Part shown: one piece after another, positions 34,567 through 43,098 of the stretch
Layout of the letters: every line of letters begins with the position of its first letter
Position numbering within the stretch: position 1 is the stretch's first letter
From: Antrihabitans cavernicola
GTDB taxonomy: Bacteria; Actinomycetota; Actinomycetes; Mycobacteriales; Mycobacteriaceae
Assembly: GCF_008297975.1 (NCBI RefSeq)
Contig: NZ_VLNY01000001.1
Location: 558,001-622,000 of the forward strand
Length of the DNA: 64,000 bases
Direction of reading: 5' to 3'
Notes under the pieces: generated by a model
What the model saw: only the letters and a program-made list of their open reading frames with translations
Told to the model about the DNA's origin: nothing
Databases searched by the model: none
Translations under genes and position numbers: made by a program

Positions 34567-35756
34567 TCGACAAAGAGATCTTCGACTACGACTTCCCCAC
34601 CTACCTGAAGACGATCGCCGACTTCACCGCGTCCGAACTCATTCCTGCAGAAGACGAAATGGTCGCGGCCGGTGCAGTTCCCGACCGGATCGTGACGCGC
34701 ATGGCAGAGCTCGGGCTGTTCGCGATCTCCATTCCCCGCTCCTACGGCGGTCTGGAATGGTCCATGGCGCAACAGGTTGCGCTCACACTCGAGTTCACCC
34801 GCGCATCGTGCGTGTACCGCTCGCGCTTCTCGACGGTGATCGGTCTCTGCTCGCAGGCAATTCTCGATCACGGGACCGACGAGCAGAAGCAGCGCCTCCT
34901 TCCCGAGATGGCTGCGGGCGAACTGGTCACGGCTTTTGCGCTGACCGAGGAGGGCGCTGGGTCCGACGCCGGACATCTGACGACGACTGCACGCCGCGAG
35001 GGCGACACCTACATCGTCAACGGCAGCAAGCGCTACATCACCAACGCCGGCTGGGCCGACGCGTTCGTCGTATTCGCGCGGACGGACCAGTCGATTCCAG
35101 GCGCCGACGGCGTTTCAGCGCTGATTGTCGATGCCTCGTCACCCGGTGTCCGCACCGCCTTGCCTGCGATCATGAACGGCCACGCCGAGGCGCCGGTCGG
35201 TGAGATCTACCTCGAGAACGTGGTGGTGCCCGCGTCGAACCTGCTCGGCGACATCGAGGGCGAAGGCCTGCGGATGGCGTTGCGCGGCATCAACCACGCG
35301 CGTCTGCACGTCGCGGCCACGTGTGTCGGTCAAGCGACGCGCATGCTCGAAGAGGTGACCGCACATCTCAACGCCCGCAAACAGTTCGGTGCTCCACTCT
35401 CCGAACTCGGCGCTGTGCAAGCAACTCTCGGCGCGAGCTTCGCCGAGATGGAGGCCGGGCGTGCGCTGGTGATGGAGAGTGCCCGCGCATTCGACGAGGG
35501 TGACATCCCGCGGCATCGCATCGCCGCGGCAAAGCTGTACTGCTCGGAGATGGCGAGCCGGGTGGCCGATCGGTGCGTCCAGTTGATGGGCGGCGAGGGC
35601 ATTGTGGGCCCGCACCCGATTCCTCGCATGTGGCGCGACGTGCGGGCGCTCCGCATCTACGAGGGCTCGTCGCCGATCCACGAACGCAATCTTGCGAAGG
35701 CCATGATCAAGCAGGTCGGTGTCGACGGCACCCTGCCGAACTCGTATCGGGTCTGA
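34563..35756 (+). CDS. Acyl-CoA dehydrogenase
   Basis: A 397-residue FAD enzyme with FALTEEGAGSDAGHLTTTA (flavin/substrate segment), RYITNAGWADAFVVFA in the beta domain, and a C-terminal MGGEGIVGPHPIPRMWRDV followed by the catalytic Glu in YEGSSPIHERNLAK. The SPIHE variant after the Glu differs from the common TNQIQ and suggests a branched or short-chain acid. Third gene of the MFS-CoA transferase operon. The LysR gene begins 49 bases after its stop. Confidence 0.94.
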   Translation: MIDKEIFDYDFPTYLKTIADFTASELIPAEDEMVAAGAVPDRIVTRMAELGLFAISIPRSYGGLEWSMAQQVALTLEFTRASCVYRSRFSTVIGLCSQAILDHGTDEQKQRLLPEMAAGELVTAFALTEEGAGSDAGHLTTTARREGDTYIVNGSKRYITNAGWADAFVVFARTDQSIPGADGVSALIVDASSPGVRTALPAIMNGHAEAPVGEIYLENVVVPASNLLGDIEGEGLRMALRGINHARLHVAATCVGQATRMLEEVTAHLNARKQFGAPLSELGAVQATLGASFAEMEAGRALVMESARAFDEGDIPRHRIAAAKLYCSEMASRVADRCVQLMGGEGIVGPHPIPRMWRDVRALRIYEGSSPIHERNLAKAMIKQVGVDGTLPNSYRV

Positions 35757-35780
35757 AATGTCCATGACTGCTGAAAAGGT

Positions 35781-35804
35781 CGACTGTCGAAGGAATGATA
35801 GTCG
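35781..35804. promoter_or_regulatory. LysR-type binding-site candidate overlapping the lysR ribosome site
   Basis: CGACTGTC-N8-GATAGTCG, 8-base arms with one mismatch, ending one base before the LysR ATG and covering its AAGGA ribosome site. The placement would fit autorepression. Confidence 0.5.
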
Positions 35805-35805
35805 T

Positions 35806-36810
35806 ATGGACGTCCGACAGCTCGAGTACTTCCTCGCCGTGGTCGAGCATCAAGGAGTCAACAGAGCGGCGCAGCACCTGCACGTCGCGCAGGCGTCGCT
35901 GTCTCAAGGCATCCGCCAACTCGAACGCGAACTGAAGCTGTCGCTCTTCCACCGCACCGGCCGCAACCTGGTACTCAATTCGGCGGGCGAGCTGTTCCTC
36001 GAACCCGCGCGCAAGGTGCTCGACGACATTCTGGCTGCGAAAGACATCATGCGCGACGCCCGTGACGTCCAAGTCGGATCCATCACCATCGGGACCATGC
36101 CGGAGATGTCGAGCGAAGCCGTCGCGGCGTGGAGCGGATCGTTCACCAAGCTGTATCCGGAGATCCTGATCGAGTTGTCCGAATTCACCAGCGCCGCCGA
36201 GCTTTGCGACGAAGTGCTGACCGGGCATTGCGAACTCGGTTTCACGACCTTCCCCGTGCCGACGGAGAATCTGGAACGGGTTGAGCTGGCTGTGCAGCGC
36301 CTGCTGCTGGTAATGCCTCCTGGCACAGCAGTTTCCGATTCCAACGAGCCGTTCGAATTGCGCCGACTCGACGGCGTGCCGCTGGTGACCAGCAGCTCCG
36401 CGAGCCGTGAAAACGACATTGTGGCGACAATTCTGCGTCGCGAAGCCGTTGCCCCCCGGATCACCGCGCAGGTCCCTAATCGGCATGCCCAGATGACACT
36501 CGTCCTCAACGGCGCCGCAAGCGCATTCCTGCCCTTGCGCATGGCGACCGCTGCGCATCGGCTGGGTGCAGTGGTCGTCGACACGGCACCGCAGATTCGG
36601 ACGCCGTTCGGAATCGTGCACCGGCCCAACGCATTGAGCCCTGCGGCGAAGAGTTTCGTGATCCAGAGCCACGCGGAGCTTGCGCGCTGGAATACGCGTA
36701 TCGCTGCGCTACAGGGTACCGGCGCAACACTTCTCGACGCCGCGCTGCAGGCCGACGACGAGTTCATCATCGCCCGCCGGGCCGCCACTCCAGAGGTGAC
36801 GGATGTTTAA
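35806..36810 (+). CDS. LysR-family transcriptional regulator
   Basis: A 334-residue regulator. The N-terminal winged helix is RQLEYFLAVVEHQGVNRAAQHLHVAQASLSQGIRQLE at about residues 4-40. A ligand-binding periplasmic-protein-like domain covers about 90-300, starting GSITIGTMPEMSS. I chose the ATG giving MDVRQLEYF because it is the canonical LysR start and lies next to a dyad; earlier in-frame starts have no ribosome site. It is encoded on the same strand as the MFS/CoA-transferase/dehydrogenase genes and is likely their regulator, possibly induced by the imported acid or its CoA ester. Confidence 0.92.
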   Translation: MDVRQLEYFLAVVEHQGVNRAAQHLHVAQASLSQGIRQLERELKLSLFHRTGRNLVLNSAGELFLEPARKVLDDILAAKDIMRDARDVQVGSITIGTMPEMSSEAVAAWSGSFTKLYPEILIELSEFTSAAELCDEVLTGHCELGFTTFPVPTENLERVELAVQRLLLVMPPGTAVSDSNEPFELRRLDGVPLVTSSSASRENDIVATILRREAVAPRITAQVPNRHAQMTLVLNGAASAFLPLRMATAAHRLGAVVVDTAPQIRTPFGIVHRPNALSPAAKSFVIQSHAELARWNTRIAALQGTGATLLDAALQADDEFIIARRAATPEVTDV

Positions 36811-37159
36811 CTGGCTACCGTTTCGGGCGGGCACGGATCCCGATCCACGTTTCACTCTTGCCAACGAGCGGACCTACCTCGCGTGGGTGCGAACCGCGAC
36901 GGCATTCGTTGCGTCGGGTGTGGGCCTCGAAGCGTTCGGGGCAGACGTTCTCGATCGCAGCATCCGGACACCACTGGCTGCAGTTCTGTTGCTGGCGGGC
37001 GGCGTCATTGCGATCACCGCATTTGTGCATTGGATCAGCACCGAACGGGCTCTGCGCTTCGGCAGGAAATTGCCTACCCCGGTGATGACGGTGGTGGCGG
37101 GCGGAGTGCTGGTCGTCTGCGCGTTCACTTTGGCCGTCGGCGTGATGAGCGGCGGATGA
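36803..37159 (+). CDS. DUF202 (YidH) family membrane protein
   Basis: A 118-residue inner-membrane protein with three hydrophobic segments. The FTLANERTYLAWVRTATAFVASG stretch before the first helix is the DUF202 signature. Overlaps the LysR gene by 8 bases and the next DUF202-like gene by ATGA. Function of the family is unknown; a pair of unequal members is a common arrangement. Confidence 0.85.
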   Translation: MFNWLPFRAGTDPDPRFTLANERTYLAWVRTATAFVASGVGLEAFGADVLDRSIRTPLAAVLLLAGGVIAITAFVHWISTERALRFGRKLPTPVMTVVAGGVLVVCAFTLAVGVMSGG

Positions 37160-37455
37160 CCGCCGATCAGGGACTTCAGGTCGAACGGACGTCGCTGGCG
37201 TCCACCCGGACCTACTTGTCCATCCTGGCTCTGGCAGCAGGCTGCCTTCGTTGGCTGCCGAGGACCGCGGTTGCGATTTCGGTCGTGGTGGGGCTGGTCG
37301 TTGCGGGTCTTGCATTCGCCGAATGGCGTGGGCGCAGTGGGCGAGCCGAGCAGTTCGCCGACGAGCATGTAGTCCCGTCTCTTACCGCAAGCGCGCTGTT
37401 GGCGATCAGCGTCGTATCACTGAGTATCGCCGGACTCTGGAGGCTGTTCGTATGA
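37156..37455 (+). CDS. Second, shorter DUF202-like membrane protein
   Basis: A 99-residue protein with VERTSLASTRTYLSILALAAGC at the N-terminus, a diverged form of the DUF202 entry motif, and three hydrophobic segments. It starts in an ATGA overlap with the YidH-like gene and ends in one with the enoyl-CoA hydratase gene. The two DUF202 proteins may form a heteromer; that is inference. Confidence 0.78.
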   Translation: MTADQGLQVERTSLASTRTYLSILALAAGCLRWLPRTAVAISVVVGLVVAGLAFAEWRGRSGRAEQFADEHVVPSLTASALLAISVVSLSIAGLWRLFV

Positions 37456-38246
37456 CATCGCTGATCGAATACTCGGTCGAGGGATTCACCGCGACCGTGA
37501 CATTGACCAACCCTGACCGACGTAACGCGCTGTCGCTGAACATGTTCCGAGAGTTGTCCGAGGTGCTGAGCGAGCTGGAGAAGTCGACCGAGGTCCGGGC
37601 AGTCGTTCTCACCGGATCGGGTTCGGCGTTCTGCGTCGGCGCCGATCTCGCCGCTCCGCCGGAACAGCGTTCGTTGCAAGGTGTTTCGATCGCAGGTGAC
37701 ATCTCCCGATTGCGCGCATCGGCGCATGTTGCGGAACAGCTGTACCGGATGCCGCAACCCACCGTCGCGGCGATCAACGGTGCGTGCGCTGGTGCAGGAT
37801 TTTCCCTTGCTGCAGCAGCGGATTTTCGAATCGCCTCCGACACTGCGGTATTCAGCACCGCGTTCCTGAACGCAGGAGTGTCGGGCGACCTTGCGGGCAT
37901 TTGGTTCGTCGATAAGATTCTCGGTGGTGCTCGCACGCGAGAACTGTTCATGACGCCGGACAAGTTCGATGCGGACCGAGCGTTGGAAATCGGCTTGGTT
38001 ACGGGTGTGGCTCCCGCCACGATGCTCGCCGAGGCGGCACGCGAACTGGCGGACCGACTGGCGAACTCAGCGCCGGTGGCAATGCGAGCGATGAAGCAGA
38101 ACGTGATTCAGGCGCAGACATCGTCGCTCGGCGACTACATCGACGCGGAGGTGGAGCGCATGGTCCGCAGCTTTCATACCGCGGATGCCAAGGAAGCCAC
38201 CGCAGCTTTCCTCGAGAAAAGGCCGCCAGTGTTCGAGGGCCGGTGA
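37452..38246 (+). CDS. Enoyl-CoA hydratase/isomerase family protein
   Basis: A 264-residue crotonase-fold enzyme: VTLTNPDRRNALSLNMF, the oxyanion loop SGSAFCVGADL, and AAINGACAGAGFSLAAAADFRIAS. At the two usual catalytic acid positions I see Ala-Gly (NGACAGAG) and the LNAGVSGDLAG stretch, so the hydratase Glu pair is not evident and an isomerase or other crotonase activity is possible. Last gene of the rightward operon. Its stop abuts the stop of the convergent AhpD-like gene with no spacer. Confidence 0.9.
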   Translation: MTSLIEYSVEGFTATVTLTNPDRRNALSLNMFRELSEVLSELEKSTEVRAVVLTGSGSAFCVGADLAAPPEQRSLQGVSIAGDISRLRASAHVAEQLYRMPQPTVAAINGACAGAGFSLAAAADFRIASDTAVFSTAFLNAGVSGDLAGIWFVDKILGGARTRELFMTPDKFDADRALEIGLVTGVAPATMLAEAARELADRLANSAPVAMRAMKQNVIQAQTSSLGDYIDAEVERMVRSFHTADAKEATAAFLEKRPPVFEGR

Positions 38247-38828
38247 CTACTGGTATCCCCGTTTGAGCAGGTACTTCGCGCCGGCGTCGAAGCCTTCCGG
38301 GCTGAGCACCTCGAAATCGAAAGCGTTCGCCAGGCGGTTCGTCGTGTTGAAGGCGAAGCCGACCGCCAGCGCATCCTCGATCTGCTGCGGCGAGACGCCG
38401 GTCGCGAGCACTACGCGCATGTCGTCGGCGCTGACACTTCCCACGCGGGTCAAGGTGCCCAGCATCGCCAACGTTGCGCGCAGCCCGGCGGTGATCGGGG
38501 CGGCGTCGAGATCGGTGAGAACGGCCGCTACTTTGTCCCCATCCTTGTATGCCTGCGTTGCGGTTGCGGTGTGCGCGCCGATGCAAAACGCGCACTGGTT
38601 CGCCTGCGATACGTAGGCCGCCATCAACTCTCGATCACCGACCGACCACGTCGATTTGCCCCGCATCGCCGCGTGCGTGAACTTCTTTGCGTTGGTGCCG
38701 TAGAAATCCGAACGGTAGAAAGTGAGCTTGGCGGCGTCCGGCGCGGGGAAACCGGACATCAGCCGAATCAGCTTGAACAGGAGCTTCGGACCGACCCCGT
38801 AGCCGTTGTCGAGCACGGCGGGCCGCAT
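38247..38828 (-). CDS. AhpD/carboxymuconolactone-decarboxylase-family protein
   Basis: A 193-residue all-helical protein with the AhpD-type CxxC in QCAFCIGAHTATATQAY (Cys pair and following His), the proton-relay active site of alkylhydroperoxidase D. RLMSGFPAPDAAKLTFYRSDFYG precedes it. Family members reduce peroxides with a dihydrolipoyl partner or decarboxylate lactones. Its ATG overlaps the stop of the 107-residue gene upstream, forming a two-gene unit. Confidence 0.87.
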   Translation of the reverse strand: MRPAVLDNGYGVGPKLLFKLIRLMSGFPAPDAAKLTFYRSDFYGTNAKKFTHAAMRGKSTWSVGDRELMAAYVSQANQCAFCIGAHTATATQAYKDGDKVAAVLTDLDAAPITAGLRATLAMLGTLTRVGSVSADDMRVVLATGVSPQQIEDALAVGFAFNTTNRLANAFDFEVLSPEGFDAGAKYLLKRGYQ

Positions 38829-39151
38829 CAGCGTGCCTCGTTGTCAGCGGTCGCCTCGGCCAGCGCGGCGAGTCCAGACTCGTATTGCCGAGTCGACTGG
38901 CCAACGGCGGCGCAGACGACGAGTTCGAAGAGCTGGTCGTCCGTGAATCCTTTGTCCGAGGCCCTCGCAAAGTCGGCATCGGTCACCTGAGCAGGCTTCG
39001 TCGCGACTTTGTCGAGCAGCGGTTTGAGCGAGTCCGAGAGATCGGCATTGTCGAATGCGTTGCGACGCTGATCCTTCGATGCCTGGCCCGATCCCTGCAG
39101 GATTCGCTCGACAAGGCGCTGGTGGATGGATCGTGTGTTCTCCTCGGCCAT
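38828..39151 (-). CDS. Small helical protein, CMD-like, 107 residues
   Basis: Partner of the AhpD-like gene, coupled by ATGA overlap. Residues FTDDQLFELVVCAAVGQSTRQYESGLAAL resemble the helical core of carboxymuconolactone-decarboxylase-like proteins, but no CxxC is present. The N-terminus RSIHQRLVERILQGSGQASKDQRRNAF is reminiscent of sequences preceding that core. It may be a non-catalytic subunit. I chose ATG 39151; the longer open frame overlaps a hydrolase remnant. Confidence 0.75.
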   Translation of the reverse strand: MAEENTRSIHQRLVERILQGSGQASKDQRRNAFDNADLSDSLKPLLDKVATKPAQVTDADFARASDKGFTDDQLFELVVCAAVGQSTRQYESGLAALAEATADNEAR

Positions 39152-39186
39152 CGTTCGACCATACGTCTGCGCTCTAGGCTCGGTGA

Positions 39187-39312
39187 TTGGATTACAGGGG
39201 TGGAGGGCGTCCCGACGAGCACGATGTGCCCGCAACATTGTGGCTGCCCGAAGAGCAACGCCCGCACGTCGTGTTGCTCGGACATGGCGGCAGCGGGACG
39301 AGAACAGATTGA
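39187..39312 (+). pseudogene. Remnant of an alpha/beta hydrolase N-terminus
   Basis: Between stops this frame reads DVPATLWLPEEQRPHVVLLG, then HGGSGTRTD and a stop. It mirrors DVPAVLWRPEAARPAVVLLGHGGSG in the intact hydrolase at 12.8-13.6 kb and then breaks off. About 41 residues remain and no start is obvious, so it is a truncated relic. Confidence 0.7.
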
Positions 39313-39328
39313 GCGCCACGGGCCCCAA

Positions 39329-40225
39329 TCAGCGAGGAGCTCCGGCGATCTCGTCTCTCCGCTCGTCGACAATTTCGTCGATAACCTGGACCACAGCGCC
39401 GATCCGGGCCAACCGTGCCAGCTCGCGCGGGATGACGAGCCAGTAATTTCCGCGGAATTCGATCTCCGGGAGTACATGGACCAGGCTTGGCCGGTGCGCG
39501 GCTATGAACTGTGGCAAGACAGCTATTCCGGCGCCTCCCGCCGCCGCCTCGAGAATGAAACTTACGGTCGTGGACTGAATCTGGATGTTGTCACCCAGCG
39601 TCTCCCTGACCTTGGCCAAGGTTTCGAGATCGATCCGGTGGTCCGTCCACCAGATCAGCGTGTGTTCAGCCAAGTCCTCGAGCACTTCGACGGGAGGCGA
39701 CCTGTCGAGGTACTCCTGTGTTGCGTACATGCGCATGACATAGTCCGTCAGCCAGCGCTTGGTGACTCGTGCCGTGACCGAGGGCTCCTCCATAGTGATC
39801 GCCACGTCGAAGTCGCGGACGGTGAGCGGCAGGTGGGCGGTGTTGGCCGCGACCTCGATTGTCAAGTGCGGGTGCGCTGTTCGGAGCTTTCCGAGCGCGG
39901 GCGCGAGACACCAGGCTCCGAATCCATCCACGCTCGACACCCGGACGCGTCCGCGTAACTCGGCGCCCCTAGAGCCGATCACATCCTGCGCGGCAATCAG
40001 GGCCGCCTCGACCGACTCTGCAGGCTCGAGCAGCAACGCACCTGACTCGGTCAGTTCCCACCCCTTGCTCCCGCGATCGAAGAGCCGCTGACCCAACGAT
40101 TTCTCCAAGGCGGTGATCCGCCTGCCGATGGTCGTGTGGTCGACGGCGAGCTCGCGCGCTGCCGACACCAGTCGACCCGTCTTGGCAACGGCGAGAAAGT
40201 AGCGAAGGTCGTCGGGTGAGAGCAC
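39329..40225 (-). CDS. LysR-family transcriptional regulator
   Basis: A 298-residue regulator starting at GTG (MLSPDDLRYFLAVAKTGRLVSAARELAVDHTTIGRRI), a winged helix with the TTIGRR recognition helix of the LrhA/ArgP-like side of the family. An effector domain follows from about residue 90 (GRVRVSSVDGFGAW). The frame is open upstream into the MFS gene, but the start used leaves a 2-base gap to that gene. It is the last gene of the leftward acetoacetate-type operon and may regulate it. Confidence 0.92.
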   Translation of the reverse strand: MLSPDDLRYFLAVAKTGRLVSAARELAVDHTTIGRRITALEKSLGQRLFDRGSKGWELTESGALLLEPAESVEAALIAAQDVIGSRGAELRGRVRVSSVDGFGAWCLAPALGKLRTAHPHLTIEVAANTAHLPLTVRDFDVAITMEEPSVTARVTKRWLTDYVMRMYATQEYLDRSPPVEVLEDLAEHTLIWWTDHRIDLETLAKVRETLGDNIQIQSTTVSFILEAAAGGAGIAVLPQFIAAHRPSLVHVLPEIEFRGNYWLVIPRELARLARIGAVVQVIDEIVDERRDEIAGAPR

Positions 40226-40227
40226 GG

Positions 40228-41472
40228 CTATATCTTCACACCAGCCCGCAACGTGGGGGTCGGTCCCGGCTCCGCGATCTCGGTGCTTTGCGCAGTGTGT
40301 AGCCGGAACATCGCCAATCCTCCGACAATTGGACCGGGCACCAACAGCAGAAACGCGAATTGCCAGCCCCATCGATCACCCAGCCACGGTACGGAAATCA
40401 TGGTCACGTTCGTCAACATGAGGCCTAGAGCTGTTTGCACTGCGAGCGCGGTCCCGACCAGTTCACCTGGCGCGACCTCGCTCAGTGCCGCCGAGAAGAC
40501 ACCGGAATCGGCGACGACCGCAGCACCCCAGACGAAGAGTAAGGGGAGGGCAACGGCCTTGGGTACGAAGAACACGAGAGGTGATAAGGCACAACAGATT
40601 CCGCTGATCAGCAGGGCAAGCCCAGCGGCCCGCGGTCGTCCGATTCGGTCCGCCATCCTGCCGGCCCCCAAGCAACCGATGGCCCCCGCAATCCCGATCA
40701 ATACAAATGCGGTGAGACTGTCGAGACTCGTCAGGTCGGTGCGTCCACCCGCCGCCACAATGAACGCGGGGACCCAGGCCCACCACGCGTACATCTCCCA
40801 CATGTGGCCGAAGTAGCCGATGTTGACCCATCGGATGTCGCGGTTTCGGAACATCGCTATCGCTGCGGCGGGCTTGAATGGTGCACGGGGCACTCGGTCT
40901 TCCGGCCCACGTCGAATGATCGCAGCAGAGATGATCGCGGCGACGACGGCGCACCCCGACGAGATCCAGACGACCGACTGCCAGGAGAGTCCGCCGTAGG
41001 ACCGGATCAGATGCGGCAATGCTGATCCCAGGGTCAAGGCTGCCAGCAACAGCCCGAAGGCTTTGCCCCGCTCATCCCGCGCCGACCAGGATGCCATCAC
41101 GAACATGCCCACCGGATAGACACCGGCCAAGGCAAAACCGGTGAGGAACCGTAGCGCGAACGCTGCGGTCACCGACCCGGTCAGGGGAACCACGCTCGTG
41201 GTGATAGCTGCGGTCAAAGCGCCCGCGGTGAGCAAGTAGTGTGCGGGAATTCTGTCTGCCAGGTTGAAGACGGCGGACAGTACAGCGCCCACGACGTAGC
41301 CGATTTGCACCATCGCGATCAACCACATCGCCGCACCCGAACTCATGCCGAACGCGTCGCGCAGAGCGGGCAAGATTGCGCTCGCAACGAACCACACGGA
41401 CAAGCCAAGGATTTCGATTGCGGCGATGGACCAACGTTGGCCGCGCGGATTCGATCGGAAAGTCGTGAGCAC
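40228..41472 (-). CDS. MFS transporter
   Basis: A 414-residue major facilitator with 12 hydrophobic segments, starting at GTG. IEILGLSVWFVASAILPAL is the first helix. RFLTGFALAGVYPVGMFVMASWSARDERGKAFG is the motif around helices 4-5. The YAWWAWVPAF segment opens the second half. It resembles cyanate/nitrate or drug:H+ type carriers, and the substrate is unclear. It is 11 bases downstream of maoC in the operon. Confidence 0.9.
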   Translation of the reverse strand: MLTTFRSNPRGQRWSIAAIEILGLSVWFVASAILPALRDAFGMSSGAAMWLIAMVQIGYVVGAVLSAVFNLADRIPAHYLLTAGALTAAITTSVVPLTGSVTAAFALRFLTGFALAGVYPVGMFVMASWSARDERGKAFGLLLAALTLGSALPHLIRSYGGLSWQSVVWISSGCAVVAAIISAAIIRRGPEDRVPRAPFKPAAAIAMFRNRDIRWVNIGYFGHMWEMYAWWAWVPAFIVAAGGRTDLTSLDSLTAFVLIGIAGAIGCLGAGRMADRIGRPRAAGLALLISGICCALSPLVFFVPKAVALPLLFVWGAAVVADSGVFSAALSEVAPGELVGTALAVQTALGLMLTNVTMISVPWLGDRWGWQFAFLLLVPGPIVGGLAMFRLHTAQSTEIAEPGPTPTLRAGVKI

Positions 41473-41484
41473 CGTCGGTCTCGC

Positions 41485-41934
41485 TCAGTCGATCGCGGAT
41501 GTGTACGTCGTGCAGGTGCCGTCGAGGCAGACAGTGCCATCGGGCCGGCGTACCGCAACCTCCAACGTGGTGATCGGCTTGTCATCGCGTACCGCGATCA
41601 CCTTGACCTCGCCGGTGATGGTCTCGCCGAACAGGATTGGGTTGTGGAAGCTCCAATTCACACCGAGGAACACCGAGCCGGGTCCCGGCAGCTCCATGCC
41701 CATGATGCCGTGGAGGATGCCCTGCATGAGCCCGCCGTGGCCGACGCGCCGACCGAAGATCGAGTTGGCCGCCGCCTGCTCGTCGAAGTGCAGCGGGTTG
41801 TAGTCCTGACTCATCGCGGCCCAGGCTTCGGTGTCCTCCATGGTGAGTGTGTACTCACGCGTGGCGGTTGCGCCGACCTTCGGCTTGCCGTTGCGGGTTC
41901 GGTTCCAGGGATCGATTGCGACGTCGATTGTCAT
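41485..41934 (-). CDS. MaoC-like hot-dog-fold dehydratase
   Basis: A 149-residue hydratase-2-type protein. The catalytic Asp44 and His49 lie in SQDYNPLHFDEQAA, followed by FGRRVGHGGLMQGI, the full MaoC motif. It adds or removes water at a 2-enoyl-CoA. Located between the thiolase and MFS genes. With the thiolases and CoA synthetase it can form part of a beta-oxidation-like or acetoacetyl-CoA route. Confidence 0.9.
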   Translation of the reverse strand: MTIDVAIDPWNRTRNGKPKVGATATREYTLTMEDTEAWAAMSQDYNPLHFDEQAAANSIFGRRVGHGGLMQGILHGIMGMELPGPGSVFLGVNWSFHNPILFGETITGEVKVIAVRDDKPITTLEVAVRRPDGTVCLDGTCTTYTSAID

Positions 41935-41958
41935 GTCAGTTCACTTTCGTGTCGTAGT

Positions 41959-43098
41959 TCAGTGTGCGTTCTCGATAAGCAGGGCGATGCCCTGCCCTCC
42001 GCCACCACAGAGGGTGGCGATCCCGCGGCGAAGATCGCGTCGCCGAAGTTCATGGGCCAGCGTCAGAACCTGACGGAAGGCAGTGGTCGAGTTCGGGTGT
42101 CCTATGGCGATACCTCCGCCGTTCGGGTTCACCGCCTCTTCGGGAATCTTCAAGTCGTCGATGGTGGCGAGTACGACGCTGGCGAAGGCCTCGTTGATCT
42201 CCCACAGGTCGATGTCGCGCACGGTGTGACCTGTCTTGGTGAGAAGCGCATCGATCGATTTGGCGGGCTGACGGTGCAACGTGTTGTCAGGACCAGCCGA
42301 GTAGGCCCATCCCACAATGCGTGCCAGCGGATCGAGTCCGTGGCTCTCTGCGACATCGACCGATCCGACCAGGCCCATGGCCGAACCGTCGGCGATCTGT
42401 GAGGCGTTGGCCGCGGTGATCGTTCCCCCCGTTACAAGTGGCGGCAATGCCGCCAGCCGCTCGTAAGTGCTCCCCGCACGGATGCCCTCGTCCTTCCAAT
42501 GGACGGTGCCGTCACTCTCCAATCCGTAGACTTCGCCGGTCGTGGCGAAGTCGGCGCGGCCGGCCAGATCGTGGGACCGTACGGCCCACTGGTCCTGCCG
42601 CGCACGGGAGATACCCAGCTCCGCGCCCTGGCGGTCGGAGATCGCAACGAAGGACTCACCACTGATCGCACAGGTCAGTGCTTCGTGTTGCAGCGCCGAT
42701 TCCTGATGGCCGTCACCGAATGTCAGCGCCGGTCCATTGCTGGAGGACTCGAAAGCTCCGACGATGTAGAGCGAGCCTTCCTGCGACGCAATCCGCCGGG
42801 TGGCGTCGACCATCGTGTCGATACCTGCGATGCAGGCCATGTTGTTGACGCTGGCGGGGATTTCGCTACCGACGCCGGAGCGGTGCATCACCGTGCGCGC
42901 TGGATTCGGGCCCAGCCCCGCCTGCACGACGCACGAGAACAGCGCCCCGTCGGCTTCGGCGGCGACTGGATGGCGACGCCCTAGCTCAGCCAGGGTTCGG
43001 GTACCCAACTCGACCGCGTCGTACTGACTCAGATGTCCGTTCAGCCGCCCGAACGGCGTGCGCAGACCTGCGTACAGATATGCGGAATTGGTGGTCAT
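41959..43098 (-). CDS. Thiolase-family acyltransferase with an unusual nucleophile motif
   Basis: A 379-residue thiolase. Catalytic residues are placed at Cys89 (NNMACIAG), NEAFA, His334 (GHPNST) and Cys364 (LCGGGGQG). In usual thiolases the first Cys follows VNxx directly; here an extra residue lies between, so the loop is one longer. Condenses or cleaves beta-ketoacyl-CoA. The ATG lies in the stop of the DUF35 gene, linking the two. A role with acetoacetyl-CoA, made by the synthetase in the operon, is likely. Confidence 0.88.
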   Translation of the reverse strand: MTTNSAYLYAGLRTPFGRLNGHLSQYDAVELGTRTLAELGRRHPVAAEADGALFSCVVQAGLGPNPARTVMHRSGVGSEIPASVNNMACIAGIDTMVDATRRIASQEGSLYIVGAFESSSNGPALTFGDGHQESALQHEALTCAISGESFVAISDRQGAELGISRARQDQWAVRSHDLAGRADFATTGEVYGLESDGTVHWKDEGIRAGSTYERLAALPPLVTGGTITAANASQIADGSAMGLVGSVDVAESHGLDPLARIVGWAYSAGPDNTLHRQPAKSIDALLTKTGHTVRDIDLWEINEAFASVVLATIDDLKIPEEAVNPNGGGIAIGHPNSTTAFRQVLTLAHELRRRDLRRGIATLCGGGGQGIALLIENAH

